Below, piece by piece: positions 1 through 9,397 of a stretch of DNA of 64,000 nt. The first letter of the stretch is position 1; every line of letters starts with the position of its first letter. A program made the translations under genes and the position numbers. The notes under the pieces were generated by a model. It did no database searches. It saw only the letters and a program-made list of their open reading frames with translations, and was not told the origin of the DNA. The DNA lies in NCBI RefSeq assembly GCF_000092045.1, contig NC_007761.1, positions 2,855,001-2,919,000 of the forward strand, written 5' to 3'. This stretch comes from Rhizobium etli CFN 42 (GTDB taxonomy: Bacteria > Pseudomonadota > Alphaproteobacteria > Rhizobiales > Rhizobiaceae).

Positions 1-123
1 TTCTGCGAGGAAATGGTCGAACGTTATGCACCGCGCAGGGATAGCGGATATGCGTCACGCGTTGCCAAGTCAGCTGCCCGTCTGCTGGGGCTTGAATCAC
101 GTGCGTCCCTCGGAACCGGCTAG
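1..123 (+). CDS. C-terminal end of an unidentified protein (partial)
   Basis: Frame 1 is open from the first base to a TAG at 121-123 and gives the last 40 residues of a protein that begins outside the window. The visible part is basic and rich in Arg and Ala (for example YAPRRDSGYASRVAKSAARL) and has no motif I recognise. Its last 27 bases overlap the end of the convergent FrhB-like gene. Given the polysaccharide-type genes next to it, it could belong to the same surface-polysaccharide region, but that is inference from position only. Confidence 0.5.
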   Translation, partial: FCEEMVERYAPRRDSGYASRVAKSAARLLGLESRASLGTG

Positions 124-1527
124 ACCCAGGCTCTGTGCTATCCGGCCAATCGGCCCCCGGGAATAAGCGACTCCCTGATAGCATGCCAAGGCAGCACGAG
201 CCCACAGAATGTAAAGTCTGGGGCTGTGCAAGAAATCGGCGATTGCAAAGGCGCGGTGACTCCAGAAGCTGATCCAATAGCGCATGATGTAGAGCGCCAT
301 GCGCCGCCGAGACAGGCCATGGCGACCGGCACGGACACGTTTGCGCGGGCGCATACGCATATGAGGCCAGGTCAACCGGAACGCGAGGCCCTCGCGACGC
401 TGACGGAATCCGGCGGCTTGGGTGGCTACAACAAAGTCGGAATCCACAGAAGACAGTGCGATCCTCTTCTCGGCGTTTCCCGCCTGGATCACATCTAGAA
501 GTGCTTTTGAGCGGACGATCACCACGTTCGTTCCTCTTCCATCAGAGGAGTAGGGCTCCTTCCAGGCATCCCCGAATGCGATATCGGCCGTTTCTGCAAC
601 GACGTCGTCGCAGAAATTGCAGGCGGAATTCTGGAAAAAGCCCGCACCCCAGTCACCATCGACCAGATGCCACCAGTCTTGGGCGCACGTCTCTCCGTTT
701 TCGAGTGTCAGCTCAGCCCGATACCAATTCGCAGGCCGATCCTGGGCCTTCTTCCTGTAGTCGAGCCGTTTAACCTTCCGGATGTCCTGCCCCATTTGCC
801 ATGCGAAGCTCTCGGCCATGCGCGCGCTTTTCATATGGCCGCAAAACAGCCCAAGCGTGAAGGCAATTCGCTTCTTCAATACTGGATCATCGGCACAGGC
901 CAGTCGCACCGCCTTGATGAAACAAGGAATGCCAACCACGGCGTACCGGCCGGGCGCCTCGCGAATGGACTGAAGCACTCCGGAAAGCTCGACTGGATAA
1001 TATCGCGATTTGGCGCCCGCCTGAAGTTCCTGCAGATCACGTGACAGCGAATAATGAAACAGGCGCCGTTCCGATTGCGGATCATCGCTCTCCTTGACGT
1101 GAGCAACACCATCGACAAGCCCCAGGCGCAGCAATTCCGCTGCCACCCAAGTAACCATGCCGCCGGAGCTGCCGTTCGAACGGTATTCCCCTTCCTCGAC
1201 ATAGCCGACAAAAGCAGCCTCGTAACGACCCAGCAGAGGGTCTCGGTTTTTCGCAGCGGCAAAATATTCGGCTGCCAATTCATCCTCGTCCCTGGCCATC
1301 GGCGAAAACGGGCAAATTCGCGCAAATTCTTCATCACGGCCCTGCAACCAAGTCTTCGGGCCTGTCGGCTTCATCTGCCCGTACCGGTCGAGTTCCATGT
1401 GCACATCCGGTCGCGCTGACCTTGCGGCACAGGAGCCGCAGCCGATGCAGCAGCCGGAGCCTGCAATATCCTTGGGAGCGATGCCCGGCGTGAGCCGATT
1501 TTGTTGACCGGAGCTATTGCAGGGCAT
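97..1527 (-). CDS. FrhB/FdhB-like iron-sulfur protein (F420 hydrogenase/dehydrogenase beta subunit family)
   Basis: A 476-residue protein with the layout of the coenzyme F420 hydrogenase/dehydrogenase beta family. An N-terminal Cys cluster (C26, C27, C30, C33 in CCIGCGSC, plus C72) looks like one ferredoxin-type cluster. The C-terminal domain has a Cys pair at C303/C306 followed by ADIAFGDAW at about 314-322, a family hallmark. Such proteins occur in bacterial polysaccharide loci, where the substrate is usually unknown. F420 itself is not expected here, so a flavin or Fe-S redox role on a sugar or sugar nucleotide is more likely (inference). Its start overlaps the end of the upstream pyruvyl transferase gene by 14 bases, so the two are probably translated together. 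Confidence 0.8.
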   Translation of the reverse strand: MPCNSSGQQNRLTPGIAPKDIAGSGCCIGCGSCAARSARPDVHMELDRYGQMKPTGPKTWLQGRDEEFARICPFSPMARDEDELAAEYFAAAKNRDPLLGRYEAAFVGYVEEGEYRSNGSSGGMVTWVAAELLRLGLVDGVAHVKESDDPQSERRLFHYSLSRDLQELQAGAKSRYYPVELSGVLQSIREAPGRYAVVGIPCFIKAVRLACADDPVLKKRIAFTLGLFCGHMKSARMAESFAWQMGQDIRKVKRLDYRKKAQDRPANWYRAELTLENGETCAQDWWHLVDGDWGAGFFQNSACNFCDDVVAETADIAFGDAWKEPYSSDGRGTNVVIVRSKALLDVIQAGNAEKRIALSSVDSDFVVATQAAGFRQRREGLAFRLTWPHMRMRPRKRVRAGRHGLSRRRMALYIMRYWISFWSHRAFAIADFLHSPRLYILWARAALACYQGVAYSRGPIGRIAQSLGLAGSEGRT

Positions 1528-2575
1528 GGCTGAGATAGGTGTTGGATGTATCGCGCAGCGAAGATATTCGCTGCGAAATGCCCACAGGAAGCGGGTTATC
1601 GAGGATAGTATCCAGATCCGATGGTGTCGTATCTTCGGTCAGTACATGATGTTCGGCTCGGACGAGCCGCGTTAGATCGCGTATCTTATTAGAGCGGTAA
1701 TCGGAGAGGACACATGCAAATGGCTTCTCGTTGACAAGCGAGAACACGCATCCATGAAAGAAGTTCGTTACGACAGCCTTTGCTCCGGAAATGAATGTGG
1801 CGAAGTCCTCCGGCCCGGCGTCAATCCATTGCTCGTCGGCCCAATCGTTCCGATAGCCGATGCTGACAAGCCGATAGCCCCGGTCTCCTGCCCACCGGCG
1901 CACTGCATCCTGGAACCACGTGGGAAAACTGTGCCCATAGACGGCTATATAGGCTGCCGCCTCCCCGTCATCCCTGCTCGCCTTCATCATCTGCGGAAAT
2001 TGCAGGCACGGGTCGAGAACGAGTTCGGGCTCCAGTCCCAATGTCTCGCGGATGATCAGCTCCGAATGGAGGTCCCGGACGGAAATATGAGAGAACTTTC
2101 GCAGCTTTTCTGCCCAACCCTCCAGTCGCTGCGACGATGTCAGGCTTCCAAACGTCGCGGCATAGGAAACAAGCCGTCCGCATCGCACCCCTTCACCATA
2201 AAACAGCGGATACCCGCCATACCAAGGATGGCGAAGGTTCCACACCTCGTCGCTGCCCACGACAATGAGCGAATAGTCGTCCATCGCGGCTGGGTTCTCC
2301 AAGGGAAAAGGCGATGAAAGAGGTAAGCTGGCGAACGCGTGAAAGAATTTCCGGATCTTCGCTTTGTAGAGCGGGTAGTCTTCCTTCGGCGTGGTGGCAG
2401 GAAGCAGCGGTTGCAGTGCGCATTGCCATTCCGCGCGGTTCACGCGATCGGACATGTGTTCCAGCAGAACGGCTTCTATTCCCATGGACGCGAGGCCTTC
2501 GGCCAGACAGCGTGCCTGCCAATAGGAGCCATAATTTATGCAGCGGTGAAAGGTAAGAATTCCGGCCTTAGGCAT
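1514..2575 (-). CDS. Polysaccharide pyruvyl transferase family protein
   Basis: A 353-residue protein of the PS_pyruv_trans (CsaB/WcaK-like) family, which transfers pyruvate from phosphoenolpyruvate to sugars of surface polysaccharides. The N-terminal ILTFHRCINYGSYWQA is the usual glycine-containing first loop, VVGSDEVWN sits at about 105-113, and the C-terminal VVTNFFHGCVFSLVNEKPF is the conserved donor-binding segment. No signal peptide or membrane helix is seen, so it should be cytoplasmic. It is the first gene of a two-gene unit with the FrhB-like protein. This pairing recurs in exopolysaccharide loci, and the true acceptor cannot be read from sequence. Confidence 0.85.
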   Translation of the reverse strand: MPKAGILTFHRCINYGSYWQARCLAEGLASMGIEAVLLEHMSDRVNRAEWQCALQPLLPATTPKEDYPLYKAKIRKFFHAFASLPLSSPFPLENPAAMDDYSLIVVGSDEVWNLRHPWYGGYPLFYGEGVRCGRLVSYAATFGSLTSSQRLEGWAEKLRKFSHISVRDLHSELIIRETLGLEPELVLDPCLQFPQMMKASRDDGEAAAYIAVYGHSFPTWFQDAVRRWAGDRGYRLVSIGYRNDWADEQWIDAGPEDFATFISGAKAVVTNFFHGCVFSLVNEKPFACVLSDYRSNKIRDLTRLVRAEHHVLTEDTTPSDLDTILDNPLPVGISQRISSLRDTSNTYLSHALQ

Positions 2576-2729
2576 TTGGTCCCTGAAGTAGATCGAATAT
2601 ATCGCACTAACCGATCAACTCCAGTTCCGTTCCCAACAAACCGAAGCTCGCCTCTTCGTTGGCGATGTGATCCACCACCCACCGGTGCTCGATCCCCGAG
2701 CAGGCTTTCTTCAGCATGTCGCAATGAAT

Positions 2730-2760
2730 CAAATAACCCCCAGCTCAGCCAGGGGTTATC
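2730..2760 (-). terminator. Rho-independent terminator after ilvC
   Basis: Perfect 8-bp arms (ATAACCCC at 2733-2740 and GGGGTTAT at 2752-2759) form a hairpin about 60 bases past the ilvC stop. Read on the minus strand, it is followed by TTTG. The U tract is short, so efficiency is uncertain. Confidence 0.6.
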
Positions 2761-2819
2761 AGCAGTCTGGAGGCTGGAGCTTTCATCCCGGCCTCCCCGT
2801 CTACTGTTAGCGAAACAGC

Positions 2820-3875
<1,056 letters not shown>

Positions 3876-3889
3876 TCATTAAGGCGAAA

Positions 3890-4555
3890 TCAGCCGAGAG
3901 CCGGCATCTCCGCCAGTACCTTTTCCGTGCCGTAGAGCCGGAGGAAGGCGGTCACCGCCTTCTCCGCCTGGCGCGCGGTATCCTTGAGGCCGGGTTCGCC
4001 GAGCAGCATGCGCACATGCAGATCGGAAACGACAAGGCCGTATAGCGTATGATAGGCTTCGTCGGCATCGGCAAAGCGCAGCAGCCCTGCCCTCTTGCCG
4101 GCATCGATCAGCGCCATGGCGCGCCGGTCGATCTGGCGGCGGCCGCGCTCCAGCAGCAGCTTGCCGAGCTTCGAGCCGTCGCGATGGGACTGGCCGATCG
4201 CCAGCCGGTTCAGCGCCAGCGAGACATCGCCGGCCAGCACTTCCAGCAGATCGCGCGCGAAGATGACAACATGGTCGTGCAGGCTCGCCGCCGTCAGCCG
4301 CTCGCCGTTGCGCTCGAAGGTGCGCACCTTGCTCGCCTGATAGGCGATCATCGCCGAGAGCAGACCGTCCCGGTCACCGAACCACTTGTAGAGGCTTTCC
4401 TTGGAGCAATTGGCGGCGCGCGCGACCCCAGAGGTCGTCAGCGCCTTCTCGCCGCCATCGACGAGCAGCCGCAGCGCCTGCTCCAGAACGGCGTTCTGGC
4501 GCGGCGAAAATTCGCTCGGCTCTGCAGTATCGACAGACAAGGTCACGGCTCCCAC
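3890..4555 (-). CDS. TetR/AcrR-family transcriptional regulator
   Basis: A 221-residue regulator with an N-terminal TetR helix-turn-helix at about 37-63 (TTSGVARAANCSKESLYKWF) and a variable ligand-binding helical domain behind it. The reading frame begins with GTG at 4555. A perfect 16-bp palindrome lies only four bases upstream, so the message may be leaderless or start slightly inside the frame. The regulator probably represses itself. Because ilvC follows by 50 bases on the same strand, and a secreted-protein gene diverges on the other side, either could be a target (inference). Confidence 0.88.
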   Translation of the reverse strand: MGAVTLSVDTAEPSEFSPRQNAVLEQALRLLVDGGEKALTTSGVARAANCSKESLYKWFGDRDGLLSAMIAYQASKVRTFERNGERLTAASLHDHVVIFARDLLEVLAGDVSLALNRLAIGQSHRDGSKLGKLLLERGRRQIDRRAMALIDAGKRAGLLRFADADEAYHTLYGLVVSDLHVRMLLGEPGLKDTARQAEKAVTAFLRLYGTEKVLAEMPALG

Positions 4556-4558
4556 ATA

Positions 4559-4574
4559 CGTACCGTACGGTACG
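4559..4574. promoter_or_regulatory. Perfect palindrome, probable TetR operator
   Basis: CGTACCGTACGGTACG is identical to its reverse complement. It sits 3-4 bases before the GTG start of the TetR gene, where an autoregulatory operator would overlap the promoter. TetR proteins bind short palindromes like this as dimers. The assignment is by position and symmetry. Confidence 0.7.
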
Positions 4575-4728
4575 GTTCGTGATCTTTATGCGGCAAACCG
4601 AACGGGCCGTCAAGCCAGGCCCGGCAGATTTTTATACGAGAAAGGCGGGCGCGGCACCAGAATTGGATAGGCGGACACTGATGGCGATTGCATAATGCTT
4701 GTCGAACGTCATTTGCCGGGAGCCTTCC

Positions 4729-5186
4729 ATGTCGCGCCATTTTGCTGCCCTTCTCCTGGCCGGAGCGATGCTCCTGGCAGCGCCGCCCTTCGCCGACCGC
4801 GCCGCCGCGCAGTCGGATAGCGAGGTCTATGACCGTATCGAGGAGTTGCACGGCGATGCCGCGGGCTTCGACCGGCCGCTGCGCCAGCTCGTTGCGGCGA
4901 TGCGCTCCGGCGACGCCGAGAGCGTTGCCGGCCTTGCCGAATATCCACTGACCGTCAAGGTGAACGGCGAGACCTACGATGTCGAGAACGCCGAGGATTT
5001 TGTCGAGAATTTCGACGATCTGGTGACGCCGGAGACCCGCCGCGCCGTCGGCCGCCAGCAATATCAGGATCTCTTCGTCAGCAGCGACGGCGTCATGCTC
5101 GCCAACGGCGCCGTCTGGATGGCGCGGTCTGCGACGACAACGCCTGCGACGAGAGCCATTGGGCGATCATCGCCATTAACAATTAG
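4729..5186 (+). CDS. Small secreted protein with a C-terminal frameshift
   Basis: The ATG at 4729 gives a clear signal peptide (about residues 1-28, ending near DRAAAQ) and a short periplasmic domain, 152 residues when corrected. The family is not named here. As written, the frame runs past its natural end to 5271, entering the convergent kinase gene, with a low-complexity Ser/Thr/Pro tail. Inserting one G near 5119-5123 restores VWMGAVCDDNACDESHWA and then AIIAINN with a stop at 5184-5186, the kind of Cys-pair ending seen in small rhizobial secreted proteins. Either a real frameshift or a base-calling error has altered the end. The upstream ATG at 4699 is less likely because it would add ten residues before the signal peptide. 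Confidence 0.7.
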
Positions 5187-5213
5187 TCCCGAAACGTTTG
5201 TCGCGCAGCCATG

Positions 5214-6845
5214 TCAGCCATCGCTGCGAAGCTTGCGCGCCAGCGTCTGCAGCTCCTTGAAGGCTTCGTAACGCTTGCGGTGGAGGTCGGAAACCTCGCC
5301 GTCTGACGGCTGAAAGCGTGTTTCCACCCTCGTGAGTTCGCCCATCGCCGCGCGCACATCGGCAAATTGGCGGCCGGCGACGGCCCCGAGGATCGCTGCG
5401 CCGAGCAGCACCGGCTCTTCGGCCTCCGTGGCGACCACCGGCTTGCCGCTCGCATCGGCGAGCACCTGGCGGACGAAATCGTGCTGGCCGGCGCCGCCGC
5501 TGATGACGATGTTTTCGACGCTGACGCCCGCCTCGGCCTGCGTTTCGATGATCTGTCTGAGGCCGTAGCCGATGCCGCAAAGCCCAGCGATGTAGAGTGA
5601 AACCAGGCTGTCGAGATCCCGCTCCATGCCGAGACCGGCGATAACAGCTCGGGCATGCGGATCGGCAAAGGGCGCGCGGTTGCCGAGGAACTCGGGAACG
5701 ACATGCAGCCCAGCCGCCAGCCTGACCGCATCGGAAGCACGGCCCCCCCTGCCGGCGGCCATGTCGGCAAGCAGGACCGGCAGCGCAGTGCCGGCGCTCG
5801 TCGCAAGCTCCCTCGCCTCGCCGGCCGCGGGATGGAAGGAGAGGAGCTGGTCGATCGCCGCGCCGGCGGCACTCTGGCCGCCTTCGTTCAGCCAAAGACC
5901 CGGCACCATCGCCGAATAATAGGGTCCCCAGACGCCGGAAACGAAAGACGGATCCGCCGTCGAGGTCATCGTGCAGGAGGAGGTCCCGAAGACATAGGCG
6001 AGATTGGCCTGCGGATCGGCGCCGACGGTGCCGACGCCGCCGGCATGGGCATCGATCAGCCCGGCCGCGACCGCCGTTCCCGGCACCAGGCCGAGGTCCT
6101 CTGCCGCAGCAACGGTCAGTCCCTGACCTAGCGCCGAACCGGGCTCGACGATGGAGGTGCCGATGCGGGCAAAACCTTCGTCCGCCAGCACGCCGAGGCC
6201 GATCTGATGGAAATAGCTGCCGTCCCAGCGCTTCTCATGGGCGAGATAGGTCCACTTGCAGGTGACGGTGCAGGTCGAGCGCGAGAGGTCGCCGGTCGCC
6301 CGCCAGGTGAGGAAATCCGCAAGGTCGAAGAATTGCCGGGCGGCATCGAACACCTGGGGGCGGTTTTCCCTGAGCCAGAGAAGCTTGGGAGTTTCCATCT
6401 CGGGCGAGATGCGGCCGCCGACATAGCGCAGCACATCATGCCCGAAGGCGTTGATGCGCTCCGCCTGCGGAACGGCACGGTGGTCCATCCACACGATGAT
6501 GTCCCGTTCCGGATCTTCCGAAGGCCCGACGGGCAGCGGCCTGCCGCCTTTGCCGAGAACGACGAGCGAGCAGGTGGCGTCGAAGCCGAGCCCGACCACG
6601 GAAGCCGGATCGACGCCGGCTGCGACAACCGCCTCTCGCACGGCGGCGCACACAGCGCTCCAGATTTCGCTGCTCGATTGTTCGACGATGGAACCAGCCT
6701 CATGAAACACGCTGATATTGCGCTTGGCGGAGGCCAGCATGCTGCCGGCCATATCGAACAGGCCCGCCCGGGCGCTGCCGGTGCCGACATCGACGCCGAT
6801 GACATATTTGGCGCCGGCTTCTGCGGTGTGGAATGTGTCGCTCAT
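5214..6845 (-). CDS. FGGY-family carbohydrate kinase, D-ribulokinase-like
   Basis: A 543-residue sugar kinase of the FGGY superfamily. The N-terminal phosphate-binding loop VIGVDVGTGSARAGLFD lies at about 16-32 and is characteristic of the ribulokinase-type branch. The C-terminal ATP-binding segment has ENIVISGGAGQHDFVRQVLA. The length fits ribulokinase-like enzymes (about 540) rather than glycerol or xylulose kinases (about 500), so D-ribulose or a related ketopentose is the best guess for substrate. It is the last gene of the minus-strand arm of a Ugp-type transport locus, 152 bases after the HAD phosphatase gene. This implies that the imported compound releases a sugar or polyol that must be phosphorylated. 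Confidence 0.85.
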   Translation of the reverse strand: MSDTFHTAEAGAKYVIGVDVGTGSARAGLFDMAGSMLASAKRNISVFHEAGSIVEQSSSEIWSAVCAAVREAVVAAGVDPASVVGLGFDATCSLVVLGKGGRPLPVGPSEDPERDIIVWMDHRAVPQAERINAFGHDVLRYVGGRISPEMETPKLLWLRENRPQVFDAARQFFDLADFLTWRATGDLSRSTCTVTCKWTYLAHEKRWDGSYFHQIGLGVLADEGFARIGTSIVEPGSALGQGLTVAAAEDLGLVPGTAVAAGLIDAHAGGVGTVGADPQANLAYVFGTSSCTMTSTADPSFVSGVWGPYYSAMVPGLWLNEGGQSAAGAAIDQLLSFHPAAGEARELATSAGTALPVLLADMAAGRGGRASDAVRLAAGLHVVPEFLGNRAPFADPHARAVIAGLGMERDLDSLVSLYIAGLCGIGYGLRQIIETQAEAGVSVENIVISGGAGQHDFVRQVLADASGKPVVATEAEEPVLLGAAILGAVAGRQFADVRAAMGELTRVETRFQPSDGEVSDLHRKRYEAFKELQTLARKLRSDG

Positions 6846-6997
6846 GGTCTCGCTTCAATTCGCCTGAGATCGGGTTGATGGGCAGCCGCGGCCGGATTTT
6901 GAAACTCTATGTCTGGAAAGATCGCGGCCTCCAAAGAGGCTGACATTACGCAGTCGTAGCGCAATGGCAAGGAGGCCAACACGCTGGGCAGATGCCG

Positions 6998-7714
6998 TCA
7001 GAGCCTTCCTCCGACATTTTCCAGAATGGCGGTGAGCTCCCCTGCCCCCGTCGCAACGGCGGCAGCTCCGGCGGCATCGAGCACCGCGCGGCGACCGGGC
7101 CGCGGATCGGCCGGATCGACGAATCCGATGGCCGTCATGCCTGCGGCGATTGCCGCCGCCACACCATGAACGCTGTCGTCGATCATGATGCATCTGGCTG
7201 GCTGGGCCCGAAAACGCTCGGCGCAATGCAGCAGCAAGTCGGGCGCCGGCTTCGGCCGGGAAACGGCTTCGGCGCTGAACACGCTCTCTTCGAAGGCGCC
7301 CCAGAGATCGAGCTTGCCCAGGCTGTTGCGCAGCCGCCGCATCGTGCTGTTCGAGGCGACGCATTTCGGACGGTCGAGGCTGTTGACGACCTCGGCAATG
7401 CCGGCCATCGGCTTCAGCGAACGGGCGAATTCCTCGAACAGATGAAGATGCCACCGCTCGAATAGCGCGGCGACATCGCTGATTCCGTATTCGCGCCGGC
7501 ACATTTCGGCGATGATGCTTTCCGAATTGCCGGTGAATTTGACATGGGCCTCCGCAGCGCTGATCGCAATACCGGCGCCTTGCAGCATTTCCGCAAGCGT
7601 ACGGCTGGCGATCGGCTCGCTGTCGATCAGCACGCCGTCGCAATCGAAGATCACGAGGTCGATGCTGTCCATGGCGCCTCGCGTGCCGGGATGATCGATG
7701 CGGCTATCGAGCAT
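6998..7714 (-). CDS. HAD-family phosphatase (phosphoglycolate phosphatase-like)
   Basis: A 238-residue haloacid-dehalogenase hydrolase. Motif I DLVIFDCDGVLIDSEP is near residues 19-34, the motif II region is VASNSTMRRL, and motif III/IV is CIMIDDSVHGVAAAIAAGM, the beta-phosphoglucomutase / sugar-phosphatase subgroup. The ATG at 7714 is chosen because GGAGGTGA lies just before it, overlapping the stop of the upstream gene; a second ATG at 7672 is possible. It sits between the glycerophosphodiesterase and the FGGY kinase. A role in removing phosphate from the imported sugar ester is plausible but not shown. Confidence 0.85.
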   Translation of the reverse strand: MLDSRIDHPGTRGAMDSIDLVIFDCDGVLIDSEPIASRTLAEMLQGAGIAISAAEAHVKFTGNSESIIAEMCRREYGISDVAALFERWHLHLFEEFARSLKPMAGIAEVVNSLDRPKCVASNSTMRRLRNSLGKLDLWGAFEESVFSAEAVSRPKPAPDLLLHCAERFRAQPARCIMIDDSVHGVAAAIAAGMTAIGFVDPADPRPGRRAVLDAAGAAAVATGAGELTAILENVGGRL

Positions 7715-7717
7715 GCC

Positions 7718-8446
7718 TCACCTCCGCGCCTGCAGGGCGAGATCCGGCCGGTCCGTGGTGATCTGCCGGATCGGTTTGGCAAGCCAGTATTCGAGATCGC
7801 TCATCTCGTTCGGGACCCAGGCGCCGAGCCGGTCGAGCGGCACGAGTTGGGTGATCTCGTCCCACTTCGCCTGAAGCAGCGACTTCTCGACGGCGATGAT
7901 ATCCGAGCGCTGCTTCATCAGGCTGAGGCCGCTCGCAAGGCCGAGACGCTCGGCCGACTTGGCGTCGAAGGACGACAAAGTGCGAACTCCCGAAGCGGCC
8001 TTGCGAATGTCGGCAAGCACGTCGGGATGAAAGCTCGTCAGGATCGACCGCCCCACAAGCCCAAGCCGCTCGACGGCGGCGAATGCCTTGGCGGCCAGCC
8101 CCTCGTAAGGCGTCCCGTCGGCATCGGTCTTCAGTTCGATATGAAGCTCGAGCGGCGTGTCCTTGAAGACGGCAAGCACCTCTTCCAGCGTCGGGACCGC
8201 CTCCCCGTCGCTGTCCTTGAGGCTGATTTCCCGATGTTTTCCGGGGCCGAGATCGGCAACCGGCCCATGTGCATCCGTCGTGCGTTCGAGCGTCGGGTCG
8301 TGAATGACGAGCATTTCACCCGAGCGCGTCAGGTGGATGTCGAACTCCACGCCATCGACCGGCAGTTGCGCCAGTTTGCGGAAGCCCGAAAGACTGTTTT
8401 CGGGCCAGAGATTGCGGCCACCGCGGTGGCCGATGATATGCACCAT
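7718..8446 (-). CDS. ugpQ: Glycerophosphodiester phosphodiesterase
   Basis: A 242-residue cytoplasmic GDPD enzyme that hydrolyses glycerophosphodiesters to glycerol-3-phosphate and an alcohol. The N terminus is diagnostic: IIGHRGGRNLWPENSLSGF carries the catalytic His and the conserved PENS/T. VEFDIHLTRSGEMLVIHDPTLERTT carries the second catalytic His and metal ligands, followed later by ELHIELK. The start is set at 8446 because the motif begins three residues later; an upstream in-frame ATG at 8566 would add 40 unrelated residues. It lies between permease genes and the HAD gene, as ugpQ does beside ugp transport genes in other bacteria. Confidence 0.92.
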   Translation of the reverse strand: MVHIIGHRGGRNLWPENSLSGFRKLAQLPVDGVEFDIHLTRSGEMLVIHDPTLERTTDAHGPVADLGPGKHREISLKDSDGEAVPTLEEVLAVFKDTPLELHIELKTDADGTPYEGLAAKAFAAVERLGLVGRSILTSFHPDVLADIRKAASGVRTLSSFDAKSAERLGLASGLSLMKQRSDIIAVEKSLLQAKWDEITQLVPLDRLGAWVPNEMSDLEYWLAKPIRQITTDRPDLALQARR

Positions 8447-8474
8447 CGTCTGAATATCCTTGAAGTTCGGCCTG

Positions 8475-9395
8475 TTACTTTCCGGAGTCCACCAGCCCCT
8501 TGGTGAACCAGCGTTGCATGAAGAGAATGACGGCCGCAGGCGGCAGCATGACGAGCAGCGCAGCACTCATCGCAATGTTCCAGGCAGGCGCGGAGTCGGA
8601 GACCGGAACGAGCTGCTTCAGCCCGAGCACCGCCGTTCCCATCTCCTTGTCGGTGGTAAAGAGCAGCGGCCACAAATACTGGTTCCAGCCGTAGAGAAAC
8701 AAGATGATCGAGAGCGCCGCGATATTGGCGCTCGACAGCGGCAGCAAGATATCCTTGAAGAATTTCAGGGGACCGGCGCCATCGAGCTTGGCCGCCTCGC
8801 AAAGCTCGTCGGGAACGGTCAGGAAGAACTGCCGGAACAGGAAGGTTGCCGAGGCGGAGGCGATCAGCGGCAGGATCAGGCCGGCATAGCTGTTGACCAT
8901 GTTCCATTTCAACGAGGCTTCGATGCTGTATCCCGTCAGTCCTTCGACGACGCCGGAAAGGCCGATGATGCCGGCGAGCCAACGGACCGGCCCGGAGGCA
9001 TCGGCGACCGCTTCGTAGGTTGGAATGATGCGGACCTCGACCGGAAGCATCAGCGACACGAAGATCAGCCAGAACGCCGTCATGCGGAACGGAAAGCGGA
9101 AATAGGTGACGCCGAACGCGGCGATCAGCGAGATCGCCAGCTTGCCGACGACGATGCCGGCGGTGACGATGATCGAATTCAGGAACAGCTGCGAGAACTC
9201 GCCCTGCTGCCAGGCGGCAGCCAGGTTTTCGAAAAAATGCGAGCCAGGCAAAAGCGGGAACGGCGCCTGTTGAACTTCCTGCAAAGTCAGCGAGCCGGCG
9301 ACGAAGGCGAAATAGAGCGGCAGGCAGACGAAAACCGCGCCGATCAGCAATATGGCGTGGCAGAAGATCGAAAGGCCGAGATGGCGTTCGGGCAT
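8475..9395 (-). CDS. ugpE: ABC transporter inner-membrane permease, UgpE-type
   Basis: A 306-residue MalG/UgpE-family permease with an N-terminal hydrophobic helix (FCHAILLIGAVFVCLPLYFAF), about six membrane segments, and the ATPase-coupling loop CEAAKLDGAGPLKFFKDILLP (EAA motif) at about 205-225. The C-terminal MQRWFTKGLVDSGK ending is typical of sn-glycerol-3-phosphate permeases. The reading frame is open far upstream on this strand, but the ATG at 9395, two bases after the ugpA stop, gives the right length. It pairs with UgpA to form the membrane channel. Confidence 0.92.
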   Translation of the reverse strand: MPERHLGLSIFCHAILLIGAVFVCLPLYFAFVAGSLTLQEVQQAPFPLLPGSHFFENLAAAWQQGEFSQLFLNSIIVTAGIVVGKLAISLIAAFGVTYFRFPFRMTAFWLIFVSLMLPVEVRIIPTYEAVADASGPVRWLAGIIGLSGVVEGLTGYSIEASLKWNMVNSYAGLILPLIASASATFLFRQFFLTVPDELCEAAKLDGAGPLKFFKDILLPLSSANIAALSIILFLYGWNQYLWPLLFTTDKEMGTAVLGLKQLVPVSDSAPAWNIAMSAALLVMLPPAAVILFMQRWFTKGLVDSGK

Positions 9396-9397
9396 GG

